From Glandiceps talaboti (lineage: Eukaryota > Hemichordata > Enteropneusta > Spengelidae), in NCBI RefSeq assembly GCF_964340395.1, contig NC_135559.1, positions 8,793,759 to 8,821,258 on the forward strand: 27,500 nucleotides of DNA, given 5' to 3'. A program made the translations under genes and the position numbers. Shown piece after piece: positions 12,060-22,317 of this stretch (the first letter of the stretch is position 1; every line of letters starts with the position of its first letter). The notes under the pieces are model-generated. The model was not told the DNA's origin. It saw only the letters and a program-made list of their open reading frames with translations, and did not search any database.

Positions 12060-14130
12060 CCAGTCTACATAAATGGTATCGATGCAGAGATGTAGTTTTG
12101 GGGTTATGTACGTCTCTTGAGCGTTGTAAGCAACAATACCGTTTTTTGGAAAGACAGATCTGGTTCTATTTATAGTGCATGAAACTGAGAAATTCATAAG
12201 TTCCTATAACATAATGTCTGCATCACTGGGTTTTTAGCTATGTGTCACCCATCACGTGACTTGCAGAGAATGTATACCGTTGAATACATAACAAATAAAG
12301 GGGATAACGATGAAGATATGATCATTTCAAACATCATTGCACGTGTATCGTCTGCGTGACCCGTTGAAAGCATATAGTTTGATCAGCACTTGAAATAGTA
12401 AAGTTGAGAAATTGAAACGTTTTCATTAAATTGAATACTGTATATAAGGCTTCAGCCTTGTGGTACAAATCCATTCATTACGGTCAGTGGCGGCACTTAC
12501 AGACGTACAAAAGGAAGTACGTCTCCATTCGACCAAGAAATGAAGTAGTAGAAAGAGCTAGAACAGTGAGAGTAAAATAATGATGTACGCAGATAAACTA
12601 CTACTTATGTCGTATGATGTTGCCACACTGTAGGTTTGTTGTGTATTCCACAAGGAAAGATTTCTTTCCGATAACATGACTTCCAGAAAATAAGTTAGGT
12701 GGATTGGAATCTGACTTGATTTGATTTTACTTATTTGTTTTAATTACTTTGACCCCAAGATAAGATACTCGTCGGTCACAATACTTCAGTGAGAGTTTGA
12801 TGAGGTGTAAAAGAAGTAAATGAAGACAGCTGTTAAAGTTAAGTAGACGAACACGTTATGCAGACTGTTCTGCTATAGTCTAAAAAGACCTACAGCTGGT
12901 TTCTCTCTGGAATTGTACGATTTTTAAAAAGGTGACCACAGATGAGGCAAAGGCAAGATGGTGTACACTGAAATAGAAGTAAATTTTTACCATTTTACCT
13001 TTTTTGCACGCAGAAAAATGTTTAGGGTCGGGGCTTAAACTAGGATCGGTCAGGTTATTGGAAACACACTATTATATGTATGAGTGTGGTGTAATAAATT
13101 ATCTATGATGAAATTCACTAACCTTAAGAATTGTCTCACTCCGAGTCTTCTGCCACCCTCTAAGGTCCTCACCCAGTTGCACAATTTTGTTTTGATTTAC
13201 TTTGTTCAATTGGTGGCAAGCGATCATAAGCAAGTCTCCATTTTGTGCATTTCATATTTTATCACCATCTTTATTTGTTGCATACTTCAAAAATATCAAA
13301 TCCTCGAACCGATCAGATATTTTAACGTTTGAAGTTTTAATGCCCACTGTCTTGCTTTTTGTGTACAAGCTATGTCTTCTGGAATTTTGTTTCATCCCAC
13401 TCAGTTTATAGTCCACCAACTGATAAAGGACAAGCTACATGTTTGCAATGACGTTTTCTTCCAGCAACACACTTGCAACTTGCACTCACATTGTCACTTG
13501 ACTGCATCCATGCACGTTCGTAGTAATATTGTCTCTTCTGTAACTTGCACTAACAACTGCCTTTACTTGGATAGCTTCACTCTTCTTCTTTTTTAACAGT
13601 AGGTTCCTAACTTTCCCACAATTAAACATATTGTATCCACTTGGCCTATGTTTTTCCAAGCTACTTCTTACCAATTTATAAACTGTACCATGTCAAAAAC
13701 TGTCAGAAGTAGTCCGTCCAGTTGGGTTTTGCCATGGTGATTCTGCAAGATATTACGTTTTACTTGTCGTTCACATACATCGTCTTGATTTACCACTAAA
13801 GTGTTCCTTTCTCATCTATCTTCCCTATGTAATTCATATCTTTGAAACAAAAGAATATGAGAAAATATAAGCTTGAGATGTTTTGATATACATTGCATTG
13901 TACCATGCAGAAGCCAAGCTGAACAAACAAACAATGGAAAATATACTCTGGTCATTCTTCGTCATGACAACGCACATCTATGTCACGACAAAGCGTGTCT
14001 ACGTCACTGGTTCTGCTTTGTTGGAAGTATGAGTCAAAACGTTCAAAATTACCATTACTTTCCCGATTTTTCTTTGATATTACCGGCGCTGGTATAATTA
14101 TGTTATTCTCCAATATTTGTCTTCATTCAG
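12060..14130. other. Long stretch with no recognised gene
   Basis: There are several chance-length open frames and an isolated TATATAA at 12441-12447 with no credible coding region downstream. No repeat arrays. Confidence 0.45.
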
Positions 14131-14132
14131 TT

Positions 14133-14211
14133 GGAAAATACCCGTGAACTAAGGGTTGTCACTACTCGTCTAGCGATCGTAGTGACAACCCTTAGGTCAC
14201 GAGTATTTTCC
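14133..14211. repeat. 33-bp inverted repeat (strong hairpin)
   Basis: Arms 14133-14165 and 14179-14211 are inverted copies with two mismatches around a 13-base loop. The core AAGGGTTGTCACTAC pairs perfectly with GTAGTGACAACCCTT. There is no coding potential. Such a near-perfect palindrome in otherwise unstructured DNA suggests a small fold-back element, the ends of a deleted DNA transposon, or a hairpin RNA precursor. Its near-identity argues that it is not ancient or that the pairing is maintained. Confidence 0.85.
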
Positions 14212-14578
14212 TTGGATGAACGAACCAGGAGTATGTGGCAACAATTCCGCAATCCGAAAAAGATATAATAAATGCACAAGTCCGATGAATATGTATGAGT
14301 CACATTTACATCACACTTGTTCCCTGTTTCTTTATTTTTTATAATATATTATATAAGCTTATAACATATTTACACATATTCTGGATTATGGATAATTGTA
14401 TAACGTCCGAAATACAATGTGAAAAAAATATATATACATAAACGGTATATTTTACATGTACACTTTCTGGTCTTTAAAAAAATATTGAAAGCATTTTAAT
14501 CGCAGAATAAGTTTATAATATGGCACACTTCAAAAAACAATAACACAGTATACCAATAGATTCAGTCTGGTAATGATT

Positions 14579-14930
14579 ATAATAATAAATTTCATTCTGT
14601 ATACAACCTAGGCCACTGGCCTTTTGGTACATAACTTATAAAACAATTACAATTTTCAACGTCAAATGTGTCAAAAAATAACAAGTTAGTCTAGTCGTCT
14701 TTTTTCCAAACTATTACAAAAATATTTTGCAAGGCCCATGATTACATTTTTAGTTTGTGTTTGCATTTTAAAAGAATAAAGTTTTGATATGTAGCATTTG
14801 AAGTATAATATCGATGGATATAGCATGTTCTGTAGTTAGATCACATACAAGATCTTCTTAATTGTCTGTGGTTAGATGTAGATTCAGTGTGGTAATGTTT
14901 ATATGTTACCAAGTTTATGCATGGAACATA
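14579..14930 (-). pseudogene. LINE relic, C-terminal fragment with 3' tail
   Basis: Minus-strand reading gives YIHRYYTSNATYQNF in one frame and, after a frame change, NVIMGLAKYFCNSLEKRRLD before the TAA at 14688-14686. The order and wording match the end of the non-LTR retrotransposon ORF type that carries a Cys/His knuckle after the reverse transcriptase. The TYQxF word recurs in the relic at 26220-26640, so the two are related. The 3' part ends in a GGCCAGTGGCC word and an (ATT)n-like tail at 14579-14590. It is frameshifted and 5'-truncated, hence dead. Confidence 0.65.
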
Positions 14931-15225
14931 ATAAAGGTGCAAAGTCGACGCTTTAGTGCGCTCGCGCTTGAACAATGGATACCAACTGACGCTCTATATA
15001 CTGTGTGCTCAAATACTAGTATATAGAGGGGGTAGGACATAGACTTTCAACAGTCGTCTTGACTTTTTTTGTAATTGTCACTGAAATTAATAGAATTAAA
15101 CATGGTGTGCGTTGGACGTTCCATGAAGTCTAGTCGGATAATGTATATGTGTTCGAATCCTCAATGAGTAGCACGCGTTCTGCATGTGCATTGTACATGC
15201 TGACTATTAGATTGTATGTTATAGG

Positions 15226-15391
15226 TTATGTATGTGCACAAAATTGGTATTTAAATAAAACATATTTCAGAAGGTAATCTGGGTCTGAACACAGACTAGG
15301 GTAGGACACTGCATCAATAAACCAATCGGGACGCTTAAAATCGACCCTGTGAATTCTCTCCATGCTCGTTATCACCTGCAGCCCTCTTAAC
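15226..15391 (-). CDS. SAP-like gene, exon 2 (terminal coding exon)
   Basis: This exon begins after CTCACCACAAG, an acceptor preceded by a pyrimidine-leaning run, at 15391. It supplies the third base of the Arg codon split by exon 1, then 54 residues to the TAA at 15228-15226. It starts LRGLQVITSMERIHR, which completes the second SAP helix, and continues with an aromatic-rich segment (RPDWFIDAVSYPS, then DPDYLLKYVLFKYQF). I recognise no domain in this tail. A nearer AG at 15377-15376 (GCTGCAG) would break the frame with exon 1, so it was not chosen. No AATAAA lies close downstream on this strand (the nearest I see is near 14331), so the true 3' end is uncertain and further exons are possible. 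Confidence 0.5.
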
Positions 15392-15910
15392 CTTGTGGTG
15401 AGATAGGTGAGATATGTGTTCCACATGTTGCAGTACATTGTGGAGTTTACAGGGCATTACAACATATTAGCGAAACGGCACATTATTTGAGATGAAGCTC
15501 CGAAAATTTGTCTTTTGCAAGGGAAATAAACAAAAACACAATTGATAATATCTTGTTTTAATCAAGATTTACTGCCGAAGAGTTGGGACAGCCTCGAAGA
15601 CACATTTGATTCCGGTCTCATTTTCATAAAATTACGTAATTATTACGCATACGGAGAAAAAGAACACCAGAGTGCCCTACCCCTTCTATTTTCACATGTT
15701 TAGAAAATGTGGAAATTGAGTAAATCATAAATGATGAACAGGCGCGCAAAGACGTTACACATGAACCAATATTCAAATCGTTGTACGTGCACGCCAACAG
15801 GTGAAAAGGGACAGCAGTTAATCATACGACCGTATGGGGCGCTATTCAATCTGCTCTAGTGTGTCATACACACTGTCCAATCGAAGTGTTATTCCGAAGC
15901 GAAGTTTGTA

Positions 15911-16405
15911 GGGACAATCGCACAATGTCACACAAGCTCGACAAGCGAACTTCGTTCGTTTGGAAGGGGGGAGTCTGGCGTCAGTGCGATTGCTGAACTT
16001 CATTTTCGCACTTCTTACCAAGTTTAGAAAACTTTCAAACCTTCAATGATAAAGGCTTCTGTATTTACTACTGAGATATTGATAAGATGATGCAAATTTA
16101 CGACTAATGTGAGATACGGTGATGGGTTTTACGGTAGTATTTTGATGTGTTTACATCATCTCAGTGAACAGGTTCATAAGGTTAGGACTTCATGTTTACC
16201 ATCATGTTTTTAAATTGCATCGATCGTAGTGGTACTGATGTGGGCGCTACAATTTTCATCATGGTTTACACGGTGACACCATATACATAAAAGTGTGATG
16301 TCGCACTTGTGAATGTTCGTTTAGGGGGAAGGGAGGGGAGGGGGTTTGTCCTAAACGAACGATGTTCGCTTATTGAGGTTGTGTGACATTGTGCGATCGG
16401 TCGGG
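15911..16405 (+). mobile_element. MITE-like element, copy A, with ~55-bp terminal inverted repeats
   Basis: The left end (15911-15964) and right end (16349-16405) are inverted copies sharing ATCGCACAATGTCACACAA and a GCGAAC-TTC-GTTCG hairpin. It is about 495 bp long with no coding capacity, as expected of a non-autonomous DNA transposon. An inverted homologous copy lies at 25800-26159. Near the right end GTTCGTTTAGG pairs with CCTAAACGAAC around a G-rich loop. Compared with copy B it carries roughly 100 extra bases in the middle. It sits in the intron of the minus-strand SAP-like gene. Target-site duplication could not be established. Confidence 0.75.
16316..16359 (+). repeat. Hairpin with a G-quadruplex motif in its loop
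   Basis: Arms TTCGTTTAGG/CCTAAACGAA enclose four G-runs at 16324-16328, 16331-16333, 16335-16338 and 16340-16344, separated by 2, 1 and 1 bases. This satisfies the usual G3+N1-7 quadruplex rule with very short loops. On the transcribed (minus) strand of the SAP-like gene this is C-rich, so any quadruplex would form in the plus-strand DNA. Confidence 0.65.
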
Positions 16406-16429
16406 CATTTTTAGCCGACTGGGAGGCCG

Positions 16430-16550
16430 GTGTTTTTGGTCGGGGATAATCATTTTGAAAAATACCACTTGCAGTGGGGGAGGGGGTCATTTTGGAAAAC
16501 ACCACTTTACGTGGGGTTGTCACATTGGAAGATGACAAAATAAGTGTCAT
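16430..16550. repeat. Degenerate tandem pair next to MITE copy A
   Basis: The phrase CATTTTG(G)AAAA-(T/C)ACCACTT, followed by a G-run, occurs twice about 50 bases apart, and a third partial CACATTGG/TCATTTTGG follows. It keeps a 94-codon minus-strand frame open, which I do not believe is coding. Confidence 0.4.
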
Positions 16551-16914
16551 TTTGGTGCCGTGAAATGGCTCCTGAACGACTGTAATTTGTCAAAATTGTC
16601 TACAGCGGGAGTGGGATACCTCTCTCGTACCCTCCCCATCTGCATTTTCCACATATACATGTGCCATGTGGACTATTTCTCATATAAGATGTTCAGACAT
16701 TAATATCGGGGTATATAGTATTTAAGAATGGCTAGTTGTGTATTTAGTTATGGTTAGCTTTCATTTCATTAAATTCACAACTGGGTATATTGACGACAGT
16801 TTTAACTGGTCATTGAACTTGCTATTTGTGTGTCAATCATACACACTTACAGTATCACGGCTATCAGTATCAGTTCTTCTCAGACGATTGCTAGTATAGT
16901 CTAGTACTGACTAG

Positions 16915-17015
16915 TGACATAGCCGGCCCTCACAGCCAGTGCGACCACTGTGGCTCTTGCTGTTCCTCGCCAGAACGGCTAGTGCCACCACCAGCGATAT
17001 TTTTCGTCACTGAAC
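16915..17015. other. Small GC-rich block in the SAP-like gene intron
   Basis: About 100 bases visibly richer in G+C than the neighbourhood. The plus strand reads CDHCGSCC in an open frame and the minus strand reads a short hydrophobic run, but no frame has both splice signals. It could be an unrecognised exon of either strand or a regulatory block. Confidence 0.25.
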
Positions 17016-17374
17016 ATTTCCCAACAAATAAATCACACGGAACTCATTAAACGCTTCCATTCTACCTGAATACACCAACTGGAAACATATTATTTCATTT
17101 CTCGTGTGGTGGTACATGTACAGAACACTCGACCTCCGATGTAATGATATACCAGCTAGCTATCAGTAACACCGAAGTAATGAAATACTCGTCATTTACA
17201 AGAGTATCCAAATAATCTATCGACTACGAGTATCATATTGTTGAAAATTGTATAGTGTTGTTTGCATTTTTACAAAAATCAACATTTATGGAATAAGAAA
17301 CTATCTTACAATGATGAAAATATACAAAAACAGACCATCGTGATGGAAATGAACGGTCTCGTAAGTCAACTTAC

Positions 17375-17514
17375 CTCGCAACTAAATCTATTTTACGGCC
17401 GATCACAGACGCGTTACGGCACTGCAACCATCTCTTCAGTTGAGGAACAGTACATACCTCAAACGGACCATCAATAACAGCGCCGGGTATACCATTTTTT
17501 CCATCAGAATCCAT
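17375..17514 (-). CDS. SAP-like domain protein, exon 1
   Basis: The start at 17514-17512 has a strong context (GAGATGG). The exon encodes 46 residues plus two bases and ends GCGAG|GTAAGT, a consensus donor. Residues 22-47 read TVPQLKRWLQCRNASVIGRK then IDLVAR. This fits the SAP helix-extended-helix pattern (L-K-x-x-L-x-x-R ... G-x-K-x-x-L-V-x-R), a small DNA- or RNA-binding motif of chromatin and repair proteins. An earlier GTATGT at 17457 is a weaker donor that would cut the domain. Spliced in phase to 15391-15226 it yields about 101 residues: SAP-like N-terminal half, aromatic-rich C-terminal half. The gene is divergent from the plus-strand gene starting at 19088. In other animals SAP modules also head larger nuclease-like or zinc-finger proteins, so this may be a truncated or mobile-derived relative. 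The domain call is by eye. Confidence 0.55.
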
Positions 17515-17573
17515 CTCAAAAGCAAACTATTACACAAGTCAACCTTGTAAACAACCGCCACACAAATATCGTC

Positions 17574-17596
17574 TGCGTGCGCCGTCTGCATGCGCA
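17574..17596. promoter_or_regulatory. Possible NRF1-like sites upstream of the SAP-like gene
   Basis: TGCGTGCGCC (17574-17583) and TGCATGCGCA (17587-17596) resemble the NRF1 consensus YGCGCAYGCGCR and lie about 60-80 bases upstream of the start codon, in a locally G+C-richer patch. That is where a TATA-less promoter of a housekeeping-type gene would sit. Match quality is partial. Confidence 0.3.
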
Positions 17597-17700
17597 AAGA
17601 ACAAGAAATCAACAATCCCATAGTTCAGCGCGAGAGGATAATCTAGTGCATGCGTATTTTGGTTTTCAAGTTCGCTACCAATTTTGAAAGGTGTTATTGT

Positions 17701-17890
<190 letters not shown>

Positions 17891-17989
17891 GGTTAGGGGT
17901 GGGAGCAAGGCGGAAAAGGGGGGAAGGAGGAGGGAGAGTGAGGGAGGATAAGGACAGATACACACTGAGACAGACAAAAATATTTTAGC

Positions 17990-18540
17990 AGAAATTTCTA
18001 GCTATTGCACATCGACAAACATTCGAACCTTTCGGAGGGATAATTAATGTGGCTCAGTGACAATAAAAATATCAATGTCTTCCTCATCGTATTGGTCGAT
18101 AGAAATTCTAGATACACTTGATCGTAATCATGCGACCTCTAGAGGCTTAACAGCAACCCCTTTCAATTCTATTGGGACTCTCTCCACCAGAAACGCCCTC
18201 CACCAGAAACATCCAAGTCAATGATTGTATTTATTTTATTACGCATAATTTCTTATCACTCTTTTTGAGTTTTCAGTGCTCAAAGGTTTATTTTTGAATG
18301 AACAATTGAAAAATACAGGAAGCCGTTAATTTTGATTTTAACAGTTATTTTTCAATAACTTGAAGTCAAACACATTCGAGAAGTTCTAACTCGTTTTTTT
18401 TTCTGCAAACACGAGTCCAGTCTTAAGGACAAATTGTCAGATCATGTGTATACTAGTATCTACTGTGATGATATATGGTATATTGATAACTGAGTTAGTA
18501 TATGTTGTTGTTTTTTATAATTTTGTCTTCTCATAATAAG
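17990..18540. other. Intergenic stretch with no recognised gene
   Basis: A short direct repeat of CTCCACCAGAAAC (about 18182-18208) is the only structure seen. Confidence 0.45.
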
Positions 18541-18544
18541 CTTG

Positions 18545-18815
18545 ATAATATCATTATAATTATCATCCCACACTGTGCTCAAAGTTCTTTACAATTTTTA
18601 CCATTGGCACAGATCTTTAGCGGCAAATTTAAAGCGGCCCTTTATACTTTTCCTGTTCCTTGAGGAACATGCAAGCTATTGCAACCTCTGTAAGTTCATA
18701 GGATTATAGCAACCACATTGCAATCTTTATCCTACCAGGTCCTCAATTTTACAAATAGGTTCAGTGGAAAGGTGCTCAAGGACTTTAGGTATTCAGCTGC
18801 AGAGACAAACGGCAG
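18545..18815 (-). mobile_element. Probable LINE/SINE-type 3' repeat fragment
   Basis: On the minus strand the text TTGTAAAGAACTTTGAGCA near 18590 resembles the TTGTAAAGCGCTTTGAGC phrase common in 3' ends of animal LINEs and SINEs. The adjoining 18720-18800 has the AAGGTGCTCAAGGAC style of a widespread invertebrate repeat. The call rests on recollection of these phrases, with no ORF remaining. Confidence 0.3.
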
Positions 18816-19003
18816 AGTAAATTAAGTTATCGTAAGATAAAAAATTAACGATGTCGATGGCGCGCGCACACGGCCGGCTGCGCTGTGCGTAGAATGGTAG
18901 TTTGTGAACAGCTTGAGCGTGGATGAACGGAATTCCAGAAGTCAGAATCCAGCGTGGAACACACCCGGTGCCTGTTTAACGGCTCAGAATTACTTTTCGC
19001 AGT

Positions 19004-19010
19004 TATAAAT
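19004..19010 (+). promoter_or_regulatory. TATA-like box of the four-exon gene
   Basis: TATAAAT lies about 80 bases before the chosen start codon at 19088. With a transcription start about 30 bases downstream, near 19035, the poor-context ATG at 19028 would fall outside the transcript and the first ATG would be the good-context one at 19088. Confidence 0.35.
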
Positions 19011-19087
19011 CCCAGTTGATAAGTTTGATGTTGAAGACCGGCTTTGATATCATAAATTGGTGGACTGGGTATATACGGTCAATAACA

Positions 19088-19359
19088 ATGAGTAATTTAT
19101 TCAGCCATTTAAAGGGGAATCATCATATCAAAGATAACACCAGGAAACTCAAACATGTCCCGGAGAAAACGTGTCTATGTGAACAACGTACGAAGTTAGC
19201 AGACGATATTACTGTACCAGTCGAGGGAGTTGCCGACACTCCGGATCCGTCAAAACACGTTGTATTTGATGATGTACAAATTGGAAATGAAGTTCTAAAA
19301 GCAGAAGAAAAATGTGAAAAAATGAAAGAGAGACTGAATGAAGCCTTACAAAGGGAAAG
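19088..19359 (+). CDS. Unknown coiled-coil protein, exon 1 (four-exon gene)
   Basis: The ATG at 19088 has A at -3 (AACAATGA); an upstream in-frame ATG at 19028 has a poor context. The exon gives 90 residues plus two bases and ends GGAAAG|GTGAGA. Residues 1-35 are basic with His and Cys (HLKGNHHIK, CLCEQR). Residues 40-66 are acidic and Pro-containing. From about residue 68 a charged heptad-rich helix begins (EVLKAEEKCEKMKERLNEAL) and continues into exon 2. Full model: exons 19088-19359, 20812-20980, 21476-21599, 24008-24309, about 288 residues, no signal peptide or membrane segment seen. I do not recognise the family. The coiled coil suggests a structural or scaffold role, by inference only. 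Confidence 0.6.
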
Positions 19360-20203
19360 GTGAGAAGAGATTATATTATTGAAAGAAATTTCCCGATCTG
19401 ACGTCTGTTACTGTTCAACTTCAACGTTGCGCCCTCCCTAGTTAAAACGGAGACCATGCACTCAGTGCACTGCAAAAGACCCTCAATAAAAAGCATATTT
19501 TTCCGGTGACGCGAGGAAAAATAACACCTCTTTGCAGTGAGTCTCGAACAGTGCTGTAAAAAGTGGTTCTACGACGATTACATGGGCATTACTACTTTTT
19601 TTATTCTTCGCTCTTCGCTCAATCACATTGGACGATGTAACAGTGTACGTATCACGCGAAAGGAAAATGTTAAAATGTTGATAATATTTTTGTCGAGTTA
19701 GAAAATGAAATACAGCAATGTTAATTAGTAAGAATTATGTCTAGCAGCCGAAGCAGTGTTTTAAAGTGACAACCTGAGTTAATAAGCTTCTTATTTACTC
19801 AAGTGAAAATAGTAACATGAACACTCGACAGTGCCCTCTACGACAAAAAGTATTATCTTCTTGCACTGTTAGAACAGTTGTATGGTAGGGATTTCCTTGA
19901 CATTTTTAACAATAAATGACGTCATCAAATCGTGTATACGTTATATCTTAATACCAGGTTTTAGTTCAGTCAATTGCACAAGTGATGGTTCAGTATGCTT
20001 TAGTATGTAGAATACTGCAAAAAAAACTTTTGAATATGCCGTAAAAATTACACCCCCAAATGTACAAAGTCATCTTGTGCCTCAGATTTGAAAATTAATC
20101 GTTGCGAGCGCTCCAAATGCTACTGAGCTTTGTTGTGCGGAAAACGACGAATCGTTCAATCTAGTTTGTTTATACGTCCCTGGTCGAGTATATATAGTCT
20201 CGG

Positions 20204-20285
20204 TTATCCAGACTCGCGCCGTTGAGGTCATAAACCTCAGCGAGTCTGTGGGTGATGGCGAGATGGCGAGAGCCTGGGTAACAAA
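20204..20285. repeat. Nested GC-rich inverted repeat in intron 1
   Basis: Inner arms CAGACTCGC...TGAGGT and ACCTCAGCGAGTCTG pair around a short CATAA loop with a 5-base bulge. Outer words GTTATCCAG and CTGGGTAAC extend the symmetry. It is flanked by TATATATA. It looks like a small fold-back element and is unlike the surrounding AT-rich intron. Confidence 0.6.
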
Positions 20286-20633
20286 GAGTAAGTCTAGTAT
20301 AGTATTAAGATGTAATTATTTTATTTTAATTTATTTATAGGATTTTTTTTGAGTGCAATAATATGCTATTGTGCTTTCGTGTTATGTGACGTAACATGAT
20401 CGGATTATAATTATACAGAATCAGGTGTAAGGCCCAAAAAAGAATTTTCTGGTCAGCGCGCGCATCACTTAAATACCCTCGCGTCGGGGTGTTTTTTTGC
20501 GTGTTTGTCTAGCCTGTGCAGTCTGCAGATCCGTGGGGAAACACAAAAAACAACCTCCCTACTTCAGTGAAGAGAACTGCAGAGCCAATCAGAACAAGCA
20601 AATGACATCTGCCCCACATACACACTTGCGTTT

Positions 20634-20702
20634 GTTTATTTATTTGTTTGTTTGTTTGTTTGTTTGTTTGTTTGTTTGTTTGTTTGTTTGTTTGTTTGTT
20701 TG
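20634..20702. repeat. (TTTG)n microsatellite
   Basis: About fifteen TTTG units within intron 1 of the four-exon gene. Leu-Phe-Val-Cys open frames across it are repeat translation. Confidence 0.95.
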
Positions 20703-20811
20703 AATGTTTGTTTTAAACTAGTTTATTTATGTAAACTAAAGCTAATGTTGTATATTTGGTACAAATTTTTTTTCTATGTGCATCATATTTCAACGATTAT
20801 TTTTCCCACAG

Positions 20812-20980
20812 ACTGGCAAGAGAGGCCCTACAGTCTGAAATGGAACTGTTAGCCTGCGAACGGAATCGTATATTACTGGATCTACAGCTGAAAGCAGTGA
20901 GGGATAAACTAAAGTGTTTGGAGAATGTACAGCCAGCAGGCGAAAAAGAAGACACTCCGACTGTCAAAATAAACAGTACG
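20812..20980 (+). CDS. Unknown coiled-coil protein, exon 2
   Basis: The acceptor ATTTTTCCCACAG is pyrimidine-rich and joins in phase 2: AG from exon 1 plus A gives Arg. It codes LAREALQSEMELLACERNRI and on to KCLENVQ, continuing the heptad-like Leu spacing of exon 1, then a hydrophilic tail (PAGEKEDTPTVKINST). Seamless continuation of the coiled coil (residues about 68-130) across the junction is the best evidence for the gene. The chosen donor is ACG|GTATAA at 20981 (phase 0); the frame stops at once if read through. A weaker GTACGG five bases earlier would end in phase 1 and could join exon 4 directly. Confidence 0.65.
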
Positions 20981-21140
20981 GTATAATTTATCTTTTGGAG
21001 ATATCACGTATAATTAATATGGCCGCCAAATGGATGAGAAATGAAAATATGTTACACCCTTACTAACATATGAAATTATATAGACTAGGTCCTTTTTTGT
21101 GACTCAATGAATTGCAAAAGTATATCCAAAAATTGCTGTT

Positions 21141-21336
<196 letters not shown>

Positions 21337-21475
21337 GAAAACTGGCGTAAACATAAGTATTCACTACGTCAAGTTTAGTTTGCAGCGACTGTTTACCAAA
21401 ATATTGAAACGTCACCAATCATAAACAGTAAATTGATGTTTACGTGTGATTAAAAGTGATTACTTTTCTATCCAG

Positions 21476-21599
21476 TGTGTTTACAAATCCTGTTATATGG
21501 CAAAGCTTGGAGAAATTGAAGAGCTTTGTTTCACGGAAATGGGTCCCCAAGGCACAGCCAAGTACAGTACAAGAAAAAATTACGTCATTTCCGGCGTCT
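21476..21599 (+). CDS. Unknown coiled-coil protein, exon 3 (or alternative last exon)
   Basis: The acceptor TTACTTTTCTATCCAG is good and follows in phase 0 from exon 2. The frame gives 41 residues beginning CVYKSCYMAKLGEIEELCFT and including EMGPQGTAKYSTRKNY. A GTGAAT donor at 21600 ends it in phase 1, exactly the phase exon 4 needs. The donor context is weak. If it is not used, the frame stops three codons later at 21608, with AATAAA at 22042, giving a shorter isoform of about 191 residues. Another frame here is also open but cannot join exon 2. Confidence 0.45.
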
Positions 21600-21641
21600 G
21601 TGAATTTTAACAAAAAGAACACGACCGCTACCTCAGATTAA

Positions 21642-22315
21642 TGCTCAATGAACGTATGTTTTACATCAGCGGATATGCTCTCTGCCTTTTTAAAAGTGGA
21701 TAGGAACAGAATCAGGTATTTGTGGTGATGCTGCTGAAATCATCTGACCTTTACCCTTTCAATGTACTCCGGCATCCCTCTCTTCTTGGACATTTTATAA
21801 CATGCGACAATTAGCATAGCATGATGCTGATGATGTCAGTGAAACTGTTACCATGGAGGTGTTTTGTAGATATTTACTTTTAATTAAACCATACATGTGA
21901 ATACATGAACTGTGAAATCTACGTCAGGACTAGCCTACCCCAATTTAATTACAAGTACGTGCAACGGTTCTCTGACGTAATTGGCGAAACTGTGGTTTGA
22001 AGAATTTCTATAGGTGAAATATATCATCTTGTGTCAATCTGAATAAAATGCAAGATATTTGTATGACAGAATGTCTTTCATTTGCCTTGCTTGTCTTGTG
22101 GTTCCCCGATTCAATTTGAGCACCCTCGTCCTGGCGTTCAAACAAGAATGACAATAACGAAAGCAGACTATTATACGAAGGAAATGAAAAATACATAAAT
22201 GAAATCAATCCGTATTCCGACATCAAATTTTAATCAGATCTAGCCAGACGATCGATGATAAATAACAATATTAATCAGCTGTTTGTCGAGCCTGACAACG
22301 ATCTGTGTTGTTAGT
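21642..22315. other. Intron sequence with no recognised feature
   Basis: It contains AATAAA at 22042-22047, possibly the 3' end of the short isoform. Otherwise nothing supportable. Confidence 0.4.
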
Positions 22316-22317
22316 GA

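Noticed and set aside
12441-12490. TATATAA with a TCAGT initiator-like word about 40 bases on
   Set aside because: No believable coding region follows and such words are common in AT-rich DNA.
13873-14097. 74-codon plus-strand ORF after TGCAG
   Set aside because: It starts from TTG, shows no domain, and an overlapping frame is equally open; no donor supports an exon.
16266-16550. 94-codon minus-strand ORF
   Set aside because: It overlaps the end of MITE copy A and the adjacent tandem pair, both of which explain the absence of stops.
17375-17457. Earlier donor GTATGT at 17457 as the end of SAP-like exon 1
   Set aside because: It would cut off the SAP-like helices, while the later GTAAGT keeps the domain and is in phase with exon 2.
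20515-20570. Possible extra exon in intron 1 of the plus-strand gene, after a good TTTGTCTAG acceptor
   Set aside because: In the phase required by exon 1 it reaches a stop before any usable donor.
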